Positions 38,642 to 49,576 of a stretch of DNA of 64,000 bases are shown in pieces. Source of the DNA: Silene latifolia (Eukaryota; Streptophyta; Magnoliopsida; Caryophyllales; Caryophyllaceae); the NCBI RefSeq assembly GCF_048544455.1, contig NC_133529.1, positions 54,617,401-54,681,400 of the forward strand, written 5' to 3'. Position 1 is the first letter of the stretch; each line of letters starts with the position of its first letter. A model generated the notes under the pieces. It was not told where the DNA came from and ran no database searches. It saw nothing but the letters and a program-made list of their open reading frames with translations. The position numbers were made by a program, and so were the translations under genes.

Positions 38642-38869
38642 CATCTCATCAAGAATGAGAGTTTGGTGGAGTCCTCCCTAAACCGCCATTTGTAAATATA
38701 CTAACCCTCTAACTTGTATTTATCATTTAATTGCATTTGTTTAATAAGCATAAATTCTTTTCATGAGCGCAAGTGAGGGAGGGTTACTAATGAGTTTTTG
38801 AATGAAGGAAGGAGAAAATTCCTAAGTGTGGGGATGCATTGAAAGAAAGGAGAAAAAGTCAACACTCGC

Positions 38870-39300
38870 AGAAGAAGAATCCGTGCGTCTCTCTCGGAGA
38901 TCCGGACGTCCTGGCAGAATACGGACGTCCAAGGGAGAAACCGCGCCCGTTGTGTTGAGAAATTGAAGGTTTTCGGATGAAGAAGAATCCGAGCGCCCTA
39001 AGGAAAAAGACGCCCGTCCGAGAGAATCCGGCCGGATTAGTGAAAAGACGCCCGTCTTTTCTCCTGAGCATTTCAAAGAAAAATCTCTGTCGAAGAATCC
39101 GCCCGTCTTCTCAAGAAGACGCCCGTCCCGACTCGATGAATCCGAGCGTCTTATGCTCGGGACGCCGTCTTGAGGCGAGAAAATTTGGGATTTTGCTCGA
39201 GGCGTAATCGGGCGTCTTGCCCAGAATCCGCCCGTCCCGTGAGAGGAGAATCCGAGCGTCTCGGCCCGAATCCGCTCGTCTCCCGCCCGTTCCTCGACCC
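38870..39300. repeat. Internal CCGAGCG/CCGCCCGTC motif array of element B
   Basis: At least fifteen spaced words of the types AATCCGAGCGTC, GACGCCCGTC, AATCCGCCCGTC and CGGACGTCC lie in 430 bp that is otherwise AT-rich spacer. They resemble the array in this element's LTRs. The Athila ORF-1-like gene begins 230 bp further on. Confidence 0.85.
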
Positions 39301-39368
39301 GACTTTTCTCAATTAAATTACACCCCACCACCCATATAATGACACATCACTACTCCTTCCACTCACCC

Positions 39369-39375
39369 TATAAAA
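39369..39375 (+). promoter_or_regulatory. Possible internal TATA box before element B's downstream ORF
   Basis: TATAAAA in CACCCTATAAAACTCACCCC, about 70 bp after the motif array and 160 bp before ATG 39531, repeating the array-then-TATA plan of the LTR. No transcript evidence is available. Confidence 0.5.
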
Positions 39376-39530
39376 CTCACCCCATTGTAACTCCCATACA
39401 TATCCAAATCACTCTCTTCACCCTCAAAATCAAAAACCCCCAAATTTTCTAGGGTTTCCAATTCTCAATCAACAAAGAACAACCTTAGCAAATCTTCAAA
39501 CAAAATAACCCAAATCAAAAGAACTCAAGG

Positions 39531-41068
39531 ATGGCACCTAGAAGATCCTCCTTTAGAAATGCAAGAAGACCTAGGATGGTGGGAAGTTCCTCTACCTCAC
39601 ATCTCAACACCATTAGAAGGGAGCATGTGGAAATTGTAGACCTCACAAGGCTCGACGACTTCTCGAATGTGGAATTCCTTGATGATGTGCAGCGTTTGGT
39701 CTTCCATCGACTCTTAAGTAAGAATATTCTTCCTACTAAATTCCTTTGTCATGATACTTTGAGAAAACTTGGAATCTTTCACCAAGTGGAGGCTTTATTT
39801 GAGGTTTTTGGTCTTTCAACACTCTTTCGCATGTTTGAACCCACCTATCGGTCTCTTGTGCTCGAATTCTTGAGTTGCTTAAAGATTATCACTTCAAACA
39901 AAGTGATTAGCATAGAGTTTAGGTTGGAAAATGTCTCTAGAACAATGACCCTTGTGGAATTTGCGAGAGTGTTCGGTCTTGATGTCTCGCCTACCCGAAC
40001 ATCAAGACCCAAGAAGTATAGTGTCGCACCCTTGTGGAGGGCCATGACGGGCCGGGACTTCATTCTTACCAAAGAGTGTCTTGCTTTTCACATCCAAAAC
40101 CCAATCTTGAGGCTCACATACCGATTTCTCTCGGGTACCCTCTTCGCCCGCCGAGACCCGGCTATTGTGAATCAAATGGACCTCATGTTCATGGAATCCT
40201 ATCTAAACATTCAAGGAAGAGACGGGTATCATCTCAATGCACCTCTAGTCTTGCTAGAAAAGTGGGCGAAATTCCGAAATGGTGATGATGATGGGAAAAA
40301 GCATATAGTGAATGGTGGACTCATAACAAGACTTGCAAAGTACTTTAATCCTAGGTTCAATGAGAACAATGAGTACACTCCACTCTCGGGAGGAATGAGA
40401 ATTAATGAAGACCTCCTTGTTGTCCAACACCATTGGATAACCCTTGAGGGGGTTGATAAAAGGATCAAATGGTTGACAAAAGGAAGTGATCCTATCTACC
40501 TTCCGATGGCCGACCTACCTCGAGTCTCCCCAAGGAGAGGAAGCTTGTCCCCAATACCCTCTTACCTCATTCAAAGTCAAGAAAGGCAAGCTCCACCCCC
40601 ACAAGCTCCTCCACCACAACAACAAGAACAACAAACTCAAGGTGAAAAGATAAAGGTGCCTCCCTACCCCTTTCCCTACCAACCTTACAACCATCCGAAT
40701 CCCTTCATCCTCCCCCGTGACGACTTTGTCACGGGAATCTTGCAAGATTTGCACTACCGTCAATATGAAACCAAGGTGGCAACTATTATGCTTTTTACCC
40801 TCAATACCACGACATGGTTCAAAAGGGACGGATAAGTGAAGAAGGAGCTTTTCCTTCATGGGCTCAAATGGAGTTGCTCTTTCCTAACTCGGACAAGGCC
40901 AATGAAGGGGCAAACGGTCGCAAAGGGGAGGAGAGCGGCGACTCTTGTGGAGGTGATACGGTGAAGCTTGAGAGTGAAGAAGAAGATGAATTCATGGATC
41001 CAAGTTTAAGTGATGCTTCTAGGGATATTTGGGATACCGATATTGAAGGAGATGATGCCGATTTCTAG
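39531..41068 (+). pseudogene. Athila ORF-1-like protein, element B
   Basis: ATG 39531 opens 434 codons with a basic N-terminus (RRSSFRNARRPRM), then FLCHDTLRKLGIFHQVEALF, PTYRSLVLEFLSCL, RTMTLVEFARVFGLDV, LWRAMTGRDF, NPILRLTYRFLSGTLF and MDLMFMESYLN, followed by a Pro/Gln-rich region. This matches the ATHILA ORF-1 family (PF03078) by pattern. It lies downstream of integrase, the env-like position, but shows no signal peptide or membrane segment. A 1-nt change near 40780 shifts the frame; the acidic C-terminus (LESEEEDEF) continues to 41068. Element C carries a homologue with a matching tail. Function unknown. Confidence 0.85.
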
Positions 41069-43101
41069 GAGATTACTTCATCACTAGGTGGAGCGGGCAA
41101 GAGGCACCCACTTTAGTTCAAGTGAAGTTTTCTAAATCTCTCCTCTTTATCTTTATTTTTCATGAAAAGAACTTCGCATCTTGTTTATTTGTATTTTATT
41201 TAACTTTGATCATTGTTGGTTTAGTCCTAGCAACATCAAAGGACTCACACCTCGGTTCCTTTGAGGTGTTCTTTATTGTTCCCACTTTTGTAAAATCCAA
41301 AATGACAATCTAGTCTCATGCATAGCATGTGCATGAACTCCCCCATGCTTTGACATTAGCAATAGTGTCTTGCTTGGTTTGGGGAAGTTAAATGCATACG
41401 CAACGGGAGGTAATTTAAATTATCCTCTCCGTCATAACAAAAACCATGCATCATGTAGTATAGCTTAGTGTAGAATTGCATTTAGTATAGAAATCATGCA
41501 TCATTCTTTGCATAATTTCCATCATTTTGGCCATTGAGGACAATGCCCATATTAGTGTGGGGATGGGAATTCTAACTCTTAACTTTTATTCAAAAACCAT
41601 AAAAATTGAAAAATTTCAAAAATCATAAAAATTTGAAAAATTGAAAAAACCAAAAACAAGTTCATTTCCTTTGTATATATTGTCTTGTATATATTGTGTT
41701 TGTTTCATCCTTGTTCACTTTGATTGACTACGCCACATCCGAGACATGAGGATATTGAAGACCGCATGGTATGATCTTTCCAATCTCCTTTCTCCTCTTT
41801 ATGTTAATGACTATGTGGCTTTATTTTGATTGATGCGGTAAAACAATGTGAACTTAGGATTGCATTTAGTTTATATGGCATATTAGTTGGTAGAATCATT
41901 TGCATTAGGATGTATTTATGCTAGTTGCATCATGGCATGTAGTTTGCATGTTAGAAAAATTTTGCGAAACCGTCTATTTGGGAAGCTTGACAAGTGTATA
42001 TAGGCCCTAGTAGATGCTTTTTATTCTTAAGACTTTGTTTGTTAGAATGCTTGTAAAACACCCTAGGATGTGTCATGCTAGTATCCTTTGACCCATGGTT
42101 TAAGGCCTAGTCAAGAGTACCTTGTGGTGTGATAACTCCTTGGCTACCGTTTATTCCAAGGTGACCCTTGAAACCATGCATACTTCTATCATTCATCCAT
42201 ATTCTACCATACATTTTTGTCATCAAAAGGGAATGGGCACAAAACAAAAAGAAATCAATTTGAGTTCAATGAAATGAAAAGTGAAAGAAAGTTTGCAAAA
42301 ATGCATCAAAAGAAAAGAGGAGCAAAAATAGAACTCCTAAAGCTTCAAAAATAAGGCACCCTCGTTACTAATTGGGGTGACTTTGAAAATGTTCAAAAAG
42401 AAAATGCAAAAAGTTGTCAAGTATTGAAATGCCAAAAATCAAAAAGAAATGGCAAGAAAGTGTTCTCAAAAAGTCAAATGCCAAAGAAATTTGGGGGGAA
42501 AACAAAAACAAAAGCAAACTCCCAAAATGAAACTCAAACATCTATCGATCCCTTTATCCATCGTATCCATTTTTGTGCATGGTAGAGAGGGGACGACCCT
42601 TCTTCTTGTCTAGGCAAGAAGGGGAATTCCGCGACCCTCCAGTGTTTCTAACACCATAGGGAGTCTATTCTTGACAAAAGCATTTAACGATTGAGGACAA
42701 AGGTACCCTAGCTTGACACCTTTTGGAGGTGATTTATTGGTATCCTTCTAGGCTTAGTAGTTTGAACAAATTGCATCTATGAAGGATTGTGTACCCTTGA
42801 ATTGCTTCCCTTGTAGATAATTTCCGCCACTTAGATGAGGAAAGTGGCTATTCTTTTTGTAGATGCATCCATTACTTGATTTTGTGTGCTTAATGTTTGG
42901 ATGTGTCGCCATTTTGGCAAGACCCACCTTGCCTTGCAAGAAGGCATCCTACCTCATGGTTGTCTTGTTGTGAGTTGAAGGGGCGGAGTGAGACCCGCTA
43001 ATTGTCTCATATCGGCTATTATTATTAGGTTAGGTTAGTTTTGGTCCTAGTCTTTGTCACCTCTTTACTCGGGACGAGCAAAGGTTCGGTTTGGGGATAT
43101 T
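41069..43101 (+). other. Element B 3' untranslated region and polypurine tract
   Basis: No gene was recognised in these 2 kb. About 41960-43101 is closely similar to 62180-63338 in element C. Repeated AAAAATTTGAAAAATTG words lie around 41600-41660. The tract GTTCGGTTTGGGGATATT directly precedes the 3' LTR (43084-43101). Confidence 0.8.
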
Positions 43102-44854
43102 TGATGCGACCATAATTGGCGCATATTTAGCCCCGAATTACCATTGTTTCCATGCTTTTTAGTGCCTATTTGGGTCATTTCTTATCTTTAGTTCTTTGTT
43201 TTGCATATTCTTTGAGATTTTGATCCCTTGGTAGGAAAGGAGTAAGAATCTTGCATTTTCATGGCAAAACAAGGCTAAATTGATCATATTCAATGACCAA
43301 GCATCAAGGAGAGACAAGACTAGAAGGCCTTTGTACATAGCATAGTAGAAGAGCATTGTTGAGAAAAGGATCCTTGAGTCCCCAAGGAAATCCCCAAGGA
43401 ATTCATGAAGAAAAGGGAAGAAAAAGAAGAAGGAAAGTCATTGAGCTACAATCCGAACGGATTGTAGAGAATCCGTCCGTCCTCGCCAGTCCGAGCGTCC
43501 TCACCAGGAATCCGCTCGGATTGCCCATGCCCAGTCCGTGCGTCTTGTTCCTTGATCCGCTCGGATTGTCCATCCCAGATCCGGCCGTCCCGACTCCCAG
43601 CCGCACGGATCACAGCACAGCACAGTTTCGTTCTTCAAGCTACGAAATGAAGAAGCCCTTCTCTCGGACAATCCCGGAGGCTCCTTGCTCAACTTAAAAG
43701 TGTAATTACTAGTTTAGCCCTTAGTTAACCCTAATGCATCCTCCCTAATTTTCACTATAAATACCCCATTAGTCTAATTAGAGGAGCATGTTCTTCTTAT
43801 CAATAATTAGGGTAGTTAATATCAATCAAATCTCTCTTCAATATTGTAATCAAATATTAATCAAGTTTTAATCCAAGTTTTAGTTCCTTAATCTCTCTCT
43901 TGTTCTTACTTTATTTTGGGTAATTGAAGATTATTTGGGTTATTATTGGGAGATTGACAACCTCTCAATCTAGGATTCAAGTACTTCTATTATTCTTGCT
44001 TTATTATTGGAATCATTAGTAGGTATAATCTCTTAATCCCTTTTTAATTATTGCTAATTACTTTCATTTATTCATCATGTTTCATTATGTTAGTATGATT
44101 GACAACCTTTCTAGCATGATCAATATGATAATGAGTGAGTAGTCTCTTAGCTAGGGTTTAATGGGTGATTAGGGGAAACCAACATGGGGAATGATTCATG
44201 CTTAAATTAATATGCTTTCATATCTTATTTGCTTGCTTGTTTTGATCTTAATGCATGCACATGTTATATTTGATGAAATGCTAAGCCTATGAATCCTTGC
44301 ATTTACTATCATCTTCTATCCTTTCAACTTGACTTGTAAGACATAACCCAACTCGAGTCTTGTTAGACCATGCATGTGTTAAGTAGGGAAGATTAAGTCG
44401 ACTTGTAGGTGTTGTACAATCCAAGAGATTCGGCTCCGGGACCCAAACTTTCCTAGGATTGTAAGATATAACCCAACTCAATCCATCACAACAATAATTG
44501 CTTGCTTATAATTTGAGAACATGTTTGTATGATCATATCCCATGATTCCCCTATGAACCCATGACACCCTAGTGCTTTTAATCAATTGTTTACACCCTTA
44601 TTTCATTTACCTTGTTAGTTTATTTTCATTGCTATTTTAGTTTAGTAACCTTCTACATCAACCCAATTTGTGACACCCCTAGACACCGCTAGTTACAATA
44701 GAATCTTCATTTCAATACCCGTCCCTTGGGATCCGACCTTTACTTGCCTCTTTACTAATTGTAGAGTTGTTTGTGAAGTATAAATTGTGTTTTGTATCGA
44801 CCATTGACCAACGACCACATATGCTTAATTGTGAACACCAAATGGCTCCGATCA
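43102..44854 (+). repeat. Element B 3' LTR
   Basis: 1,753 bp, nearly identical to 33443-35195; most differences cluster in the motif array (43440-43615). Followed by the target duplication ACGAT. Confidence 0.96.
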
Positions 44855-44859
44855 ACGAT

Positions 44860-45519
44860 GAACAAACGATAGACACTTGGTCATTTCCAGATGAGGATAT
44901 ACTCCAAACTGATGTAGACTCCTGGGACCTTTACTTTGATGGGGCATCAAACTTAAGAGGATTTGGAATAGGAGTGTTGCTCATTTCTCCTGAAGGCGAG
45001 CATACGCCAATCTCTGTCAAACTCGACTTCGAGGTGACAAATAACGCTGCAGAATACGAAGCTTGTCTCATTGGACTACAAGCGGTAGTGAGCCTTGGAA
45101 TTAAAAACCTCCGAGTACATGGGGATTCATCCCTGATCATCAATCAAGTTACGGGATCTTGGAAAATCCGAAGCGAAAGCTTAGCACCTTATCAAGCCAG
45201 AATAGACCAAGTTGCCCAATTCTTTGATCACGTGACCTATCTACACCTACCTCGGGAAGAAAATCAATTTGCAGATGCTCTTGCAAAACTTGTATCTTTG
45301 ATTAATATGCCAGATGACATGGTGGAAATGTCTTTATGTATCGAACGACGGTCAGAGCCAGCTTATGTCCACCAAATCACCGACGAAGAGGAAATCGCAC
45401 AGGAACCCTGGTTCCAAGCAATCCTAAATTTCAAGCTCAACGGTACCTATCCACCGGATATGGACAAAAGGGGACAACGTGCTATACGCCTACTAGCTTC
45501 CCAATACGTTCTCATGTAA
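44860..45519 (+). pseudogene. Element A second (archaeal-type) RNase H
   Basis: This is the continuation of element A pol after B. WDLYFDGASNLRGFGIG, NNAAEYEACLIGLQ and VHGDSSLIINQV are the DEDD-type RNase HI motifs of the extra domain found in Tat elements, and LPREENQFADALAKL is its end. The frame is in register with the pre-B frame at the target duplication. It ends with TAA at 45517-45519, but the same frame continues into integrase. Confidence 0.9.
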
Positions 45520-46656
45520 GGAGAGTTGTACAAAAGAACACCTCTTGGTGTAATCCTACGTTGCCTTGATCATTCACAAGCACGGAAAGTGATGGAATAA
45601 GTCCACGATGGAGAATGTGGTCCTCACATGAGTGGGCCCATGATGGCAAAGAAGATCACACGTTTGGGGTATTATTGGACCACAATGGAATCCGATTGCA
45701 TCAAATACGTAAGACATTGCCACAATTGCCAAATCTTCGGGAATGTACAACATGTCCCTCCTTCATTGCTCTATACGATGACATCTCCTTGGCCATTTTC
45801 TGCCTGGGGAATCGATATAATCTGGAAGATAACCCCAGTCGGAACAGGAGGTCACTGTTTCATCCTAGTGGCAATCGACTATTTCACCAAATGGGTAGAA
45901 GCGGCTTCCTACACTAGTCTTACGGCCAAAAACGTGGCAAAGTTCATACAAAACAACATCATCTGTCGATACGGTTGCCCACATGAGATCATTAGTGATA
46001 ATGGATCACATTTCCAAGCTGAGACTGAGCAATTGCTAGCCAAGTACAAAATTAGGCATCACCACTCTTTGCCCTATAGACCACAGACTAATGGCGCGGT
46101 AGAGGCAGCAAACAAAAACGTTGTCACAATTCTCAAGAAAATGATTGACAACTATCGAGATTGGCCAAGCAAGATACCCTTTGCTTTGTGGGGATATCAC
46201 ACATCTGTTAGGACGCCTAATGGGGCCACTCCTTTCTATCTGACCTATGGCATGGAAGCTGTACAGCCAGTCGAGCTAGAGATACCATCCTTGCGTATTT
46301 TACTCGAAAGTCAAATCCTGGAAGCCGATTGGAAGAGGGATAGATATGAAGAACTCATCCTCCTGGATGAACGTAGGCTACGCGCCTTGAATAATGTCCA
46401 AACATATCAAGCACGTATCAAACGAGCCTTCAACAAAAGGGTTAAGCCAAGAAACATCAAGGAAGGAGACTTAGTACTCAAGTCGGTTAGAGATCTTTTA
46501 CCTGTCGACCCACGGGGAAAATTCAAACCTAATTGGGCCGGGCCATTTCTAGTCAAGTCCATACTTCCAGGGGGTGCGGTTAGAATCACAGACCTAGATG
46601 GGAATGAGTTTTCCAACCCGACAAACCTCGACCAACTAAAACGGTATTATGCCTAG
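45520..46656 (+). pseudogene. Element A integrase
   Basis: In the same frame as the second RNase H, with a further TAA at 45598-45600. Zinc-binding residues appear in HDGECGPH and CIKYVRHCHNC. The core has WGIDIIWKI, IISDNGSHF and QTNGAVEAANK (D, D, E); then FALWGYHTSVRTPNGATPF and the C-terminal domain with GDLVLKSVRDLL and WAGPFLVKSILPGGAVRI, ending KRYYA. The core itself is uninterrupted. Confidence 0.93.
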
Positions 46657-47169
46657 AATTGGAACAAAAACGCGCCTCGCGTAACCTCACGTGTCGCTCT
46701 TGTGGCACTAAATAAACGGCCCCTGGCCAAGCTGAAATAAGCTAATGTAAATAGAAGGACATTTGCATCGAATAAACTAAACTGCACCTTCAGAGTAAGC
46801 AAAAAGCTCATGCTTATTTTCTAAGTTCATTACAAGCTCTTGCTTAGAACAATTATTCTTTTACATTTACCCGAACTACGCACAAGGGTTTGATTTCATT
46901 TTCTTAATGAATACGTAGGCAATCCTTCAAAGGATACAACCCATTATTTTAAAATGTAAATAGAAGGACATTTGCATCGCATTTGGAATTCGACAAGAAT
47001 AATAAATGGAAAATCACAACGGTTTCATAACCAATTAACCTTTTTTATTTCATTCATTTTCTAATAATAATACGCTACATAATAAAAATAAAAATAGGCT
47101 AGGATTCTAAAAACCCCACCTTTTTATTACAACAATAATAATAATAATAAATAATAATAAAGACTTGGG
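46657..47169 (+). other. Element A spacer after integrase
   Basis: No gene was recognised. A word of about 27 bp (TGTAAATAGAAGGACATTTG) occurs at about 46746 and again at about 46954. An (AAT)n-like run lies at 47131-47160. Confidence 0.7.
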
Positions 47170-48643
47170 CTATTCCTCCATCTTCCCTTTGCCCTTGTCA
47201 TTCTTGTCATATTTCTTGTCACGACCTCGAGCCGGACGCTCCTGCGCCACTTCGGACCTAATCACCAACGGTCTTTCTCGAGGCCTAGGCTTCCCATTCT
47301 TGTCAATCACTTTGTCCACGACAAGAGAGGTCTTCGGTTTCTTCGCAGGATGAACAACTCGAAACCCGGCTTCCTCCTCTCCCTCAGTCAAATGCTTATC
47401 TTTCTCCTTTTCCACCTCGCGCACCTTGTAGTCAACAGGCTCGCGCTTCCTCAATCTCTCGCGCTCTTCCGGAGTAGTAGCTTTCCTCCACCGCAGATAA
47501 GAATCCGACACCTATAAGGCATTAGCAGAAGAGTTCAAGAACCACACGTTTCTTTGGGCCCATTTAATGGCCCACTCCCTTCGACTCTCAGTAGTAAGCG
47601 CCACGGCAGTCTGCGGGGGATTTTTGTCAAGCCGGGATAAATCCGCTTTAGTCCAACCTGTCTCATCGCCTTTCGGGAAGATGCACACCATGAATTCCAA
47701 GCCGGGAATGCGCACAGATCGAGTAGGATCCAAGGAAGACACTCCGGATGTGATTTGAGGTGCCACCATGGTACGATCCACCTAATCAAGGGGCCATCAT
47801 CACTCTTCAATTTATTCTCCCAATAATTGCAAATTCGAGTGAAGTCCACCATGTAAAGCCTGGTCCTCATTGCAATCGAACGAGCATAATAAGAAGGAAC
47901 ATGAACTGGGGGCTCGATCAATCGAAGACGCTCCATAAGCCAAACCTACCAAAAGCGGGTATTAGAACAAAAAAAAAAAAAAAAAAAGAAAAGAGAAAAT
48001 GTTCTTTTACATGCAAAATAACGGGACTTCCCAAGTACGGTAGGTCACGATTGGCTTTCCTATTATCCAAGCCCAACAGGATCTCTCCTAAGCATAAACA
48101 AGCTGGGCTCCTGCGCAGCTCTATTTGCTCAACTAGGCCCAGAAGACGGGGATCACCTCTCAAGTCTTCATCAACACGCCCTTGGAGGACATACACATGC
48201 AACAAACAAAATCCAAATGCCCTTCGCCTAGCAACATAAGAAACGGTGGGGTCGGCCCTGTTAATGAATCGGTCAATGAAGTCCAACATTCCCACTCCCT
48301 TCGAGGTCACTAAACGGTCCACCTCAATTCTAGTCAATCCAAGCAAGTCTCTAAATTTGCTCTTATACCCTTGCGAAGTAGAAGGAATGGCAGGCAAGTG
48401 TTCTGGATCCCACCCACCGATCGCAGCAATTTCTTCAGGAAATGGGCAAATGTCGCCTCCGGGGAAAGCAAAAATATGATAATTCGGGTCCCAGTAATCA
48501 AGACAAGCATCCAAGAATGGTTTGACAACCTTGATAAGCTTCAAACTCAACAAAGATCCAAGATTATAGGCGCCCATGTCGTGTTTCTCCATGTTTGAAA
48601 ACTCGTTGGTCCACTCTTTTAGGCGAATCTCCAAAGTATTCAT
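47170..48643 (-). pseudogene. Element A antisense gene 1 (DUF7745-like), two exons
   Basis: ATG 48643. Exon 1 is 48643-48011 and exon 2 is 47945-47170, joined by GT-AG signals in phase 0. Exon 1 has FLDACLDYWDPNYHIFAFPG and ICPFPEEIAAIGGW, a pattern like the plant DUF7745/PMD-like proteins carried by mobile DNA. Exon 2 has WLMERLRLIEPPVHVPSYYA and FTRICNYWENKL, then a frameshift near 47782, SRREWAIKWAQRN, an in-frame TAG at 47512-47514 and a highly charged Lys/Glu-rich tail with a possible nuclear-localisation character. A TATAAATA box lies on the minus strand at 48736-48729, 86 bp upstream. No enzymatic motif was seen; function unknown. Confidence 0.78.
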
Positions 48644-48728
48644 GATGAGTGATTATATTAAGAATTTTATGTAATAAGACGAAGAAGAGACGGGAGAATT
48701 GTGTGAATAAAAACTCTATCGACGTCTC

Positions 48729-48736
48729 TATTTATA
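48729..48736 (-). promoter_or_regulatory. TATA box of antisense gene 1
   Basis: Read on the minus strand TTTAGTATAAATAGAGACG, closely like the LTR box context of the same element (GATTAGTATAAATAGGAGCC). The GACGC/TGCGCCTCTTC motif lies just upstream (48779-48840). Confidence 0.65.
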
Positions 48737-48778
48737 CTAAACTCTGTTTCCTAAAATCGCAGAAGCGAGACACACTGG

Positions 48779-48840
48779 GAACAGGCGCAAAGACTCTTGC
48801 GCCTCTTCAAAGGGACGCGACTCATGCGCCTCTTCCTCAG
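48779..48840. repeat. GACGC/TGCGCCTCTTC motif pair upstream of antisense gene 1
   Basis: CAGGCGCAAAGACTC, then TTGCGCCTCTTC, then GACGCGACTC and ATGCGCCTCTTCC. This is the same motif as in the element's LTRs and in the same strand orientation. Confidence 0.85.
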
Positions 48841-48843
48841 CAA

Positions 48844-49576
48844 GGTCTCTGTGATTTTCCGCGTTGGATCTTTCCTAAATTCCTTGACGAATAATTTCCT
48901 ATTCCTACGGGTTATTATTTTGGTAAATACGTGGAAATTACCATATTCCATGTTTCCTAATTCCGCGGGCACGCATTTCGAGGCAATATCAGCATTCCCG
49001 TCATTCTAACACGCTTGTATATTTTCGTTTTAGGAAATAATTTTCATTTTAATGTAATTCATTTTAGGAAATAATTTTCATTGTAATTTAATTCATTTCA
49101 AAACTTGTATATTTCACTTATATATTTCTTTTATTTCTTTTTTTAATCATTTCATTTCTAACTTATAGGTTTCTATTTTTTTCTTTTTTAGGGGTAACCC
49201 TCCCTACCGTCCGGTCATTTCCATTTCCGGCAAATTTTTTGCATTTTTGCATTCTCTCTTGCATTTTCGCATTCTTTTGAGTCATTCGTTTTGCGCTAAT
49301 TCAGGTCGTGTGTATATACAAATGTATGTTCTACGTGATTTCTATGTAAATTTCGGCAGCATGACGGCATAAATCGTCATCTACCAAACCTGTTCAAAGC
49401 TAACCTGCAGGTACAAGCAACGCAACCTAGCAGCAAAGGCACTCAGGCCATCATATATACAACAAAAAAGGGAAATGTACAACAAACTGGGGGCTCGAGC
49501 CCCAAGCAAAGTCCAAAATGTCCAAAATAAAGGTCCAAAATGTACAAATGTGCAAGATACAAACAACAAAGCAAAA
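48844..49576. other. Element A spacer between antisense genes
   Basis: No gene was recognised. A partial duplication (TTTTAGGAAATAATTTTCATT, twice) lies at about 49029-49085, and repeated TTTGCATTTT-like words lie around 49235-49275. Confidence 0.6.

Larger units (their letters stand above)
33443..44854 (+). mobile_element. Element B: Athila-like Ty3/gypsy retrotransposon without gag
   Basis: Two 1,753-bp LTRs (33443-35195 and 43102-44854) and a target duplication ACGAT (33438-33442 and 44855-44859) define 11,412 bp. It has an Asp-tRNA-type primer site, RT with FMDD, RNase H, integrase and a downstream Athila ORF-1-like gene. No gag or protease domain is present. LTRs differ at about ten substitutions and four 1-nt indels (about 0.6%), so it is young, but pol has at least six frameshifts. 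Confidence 0.96.

Noticed and set aside
39531-41068. Envelope gene in element B (and 59761-61280 in C) because of its position after integrase
   Set aside because: No signal peptide, membrane segment or protease-site pattern; the sequence matches the ATHILA ORF-1 pattern instead.
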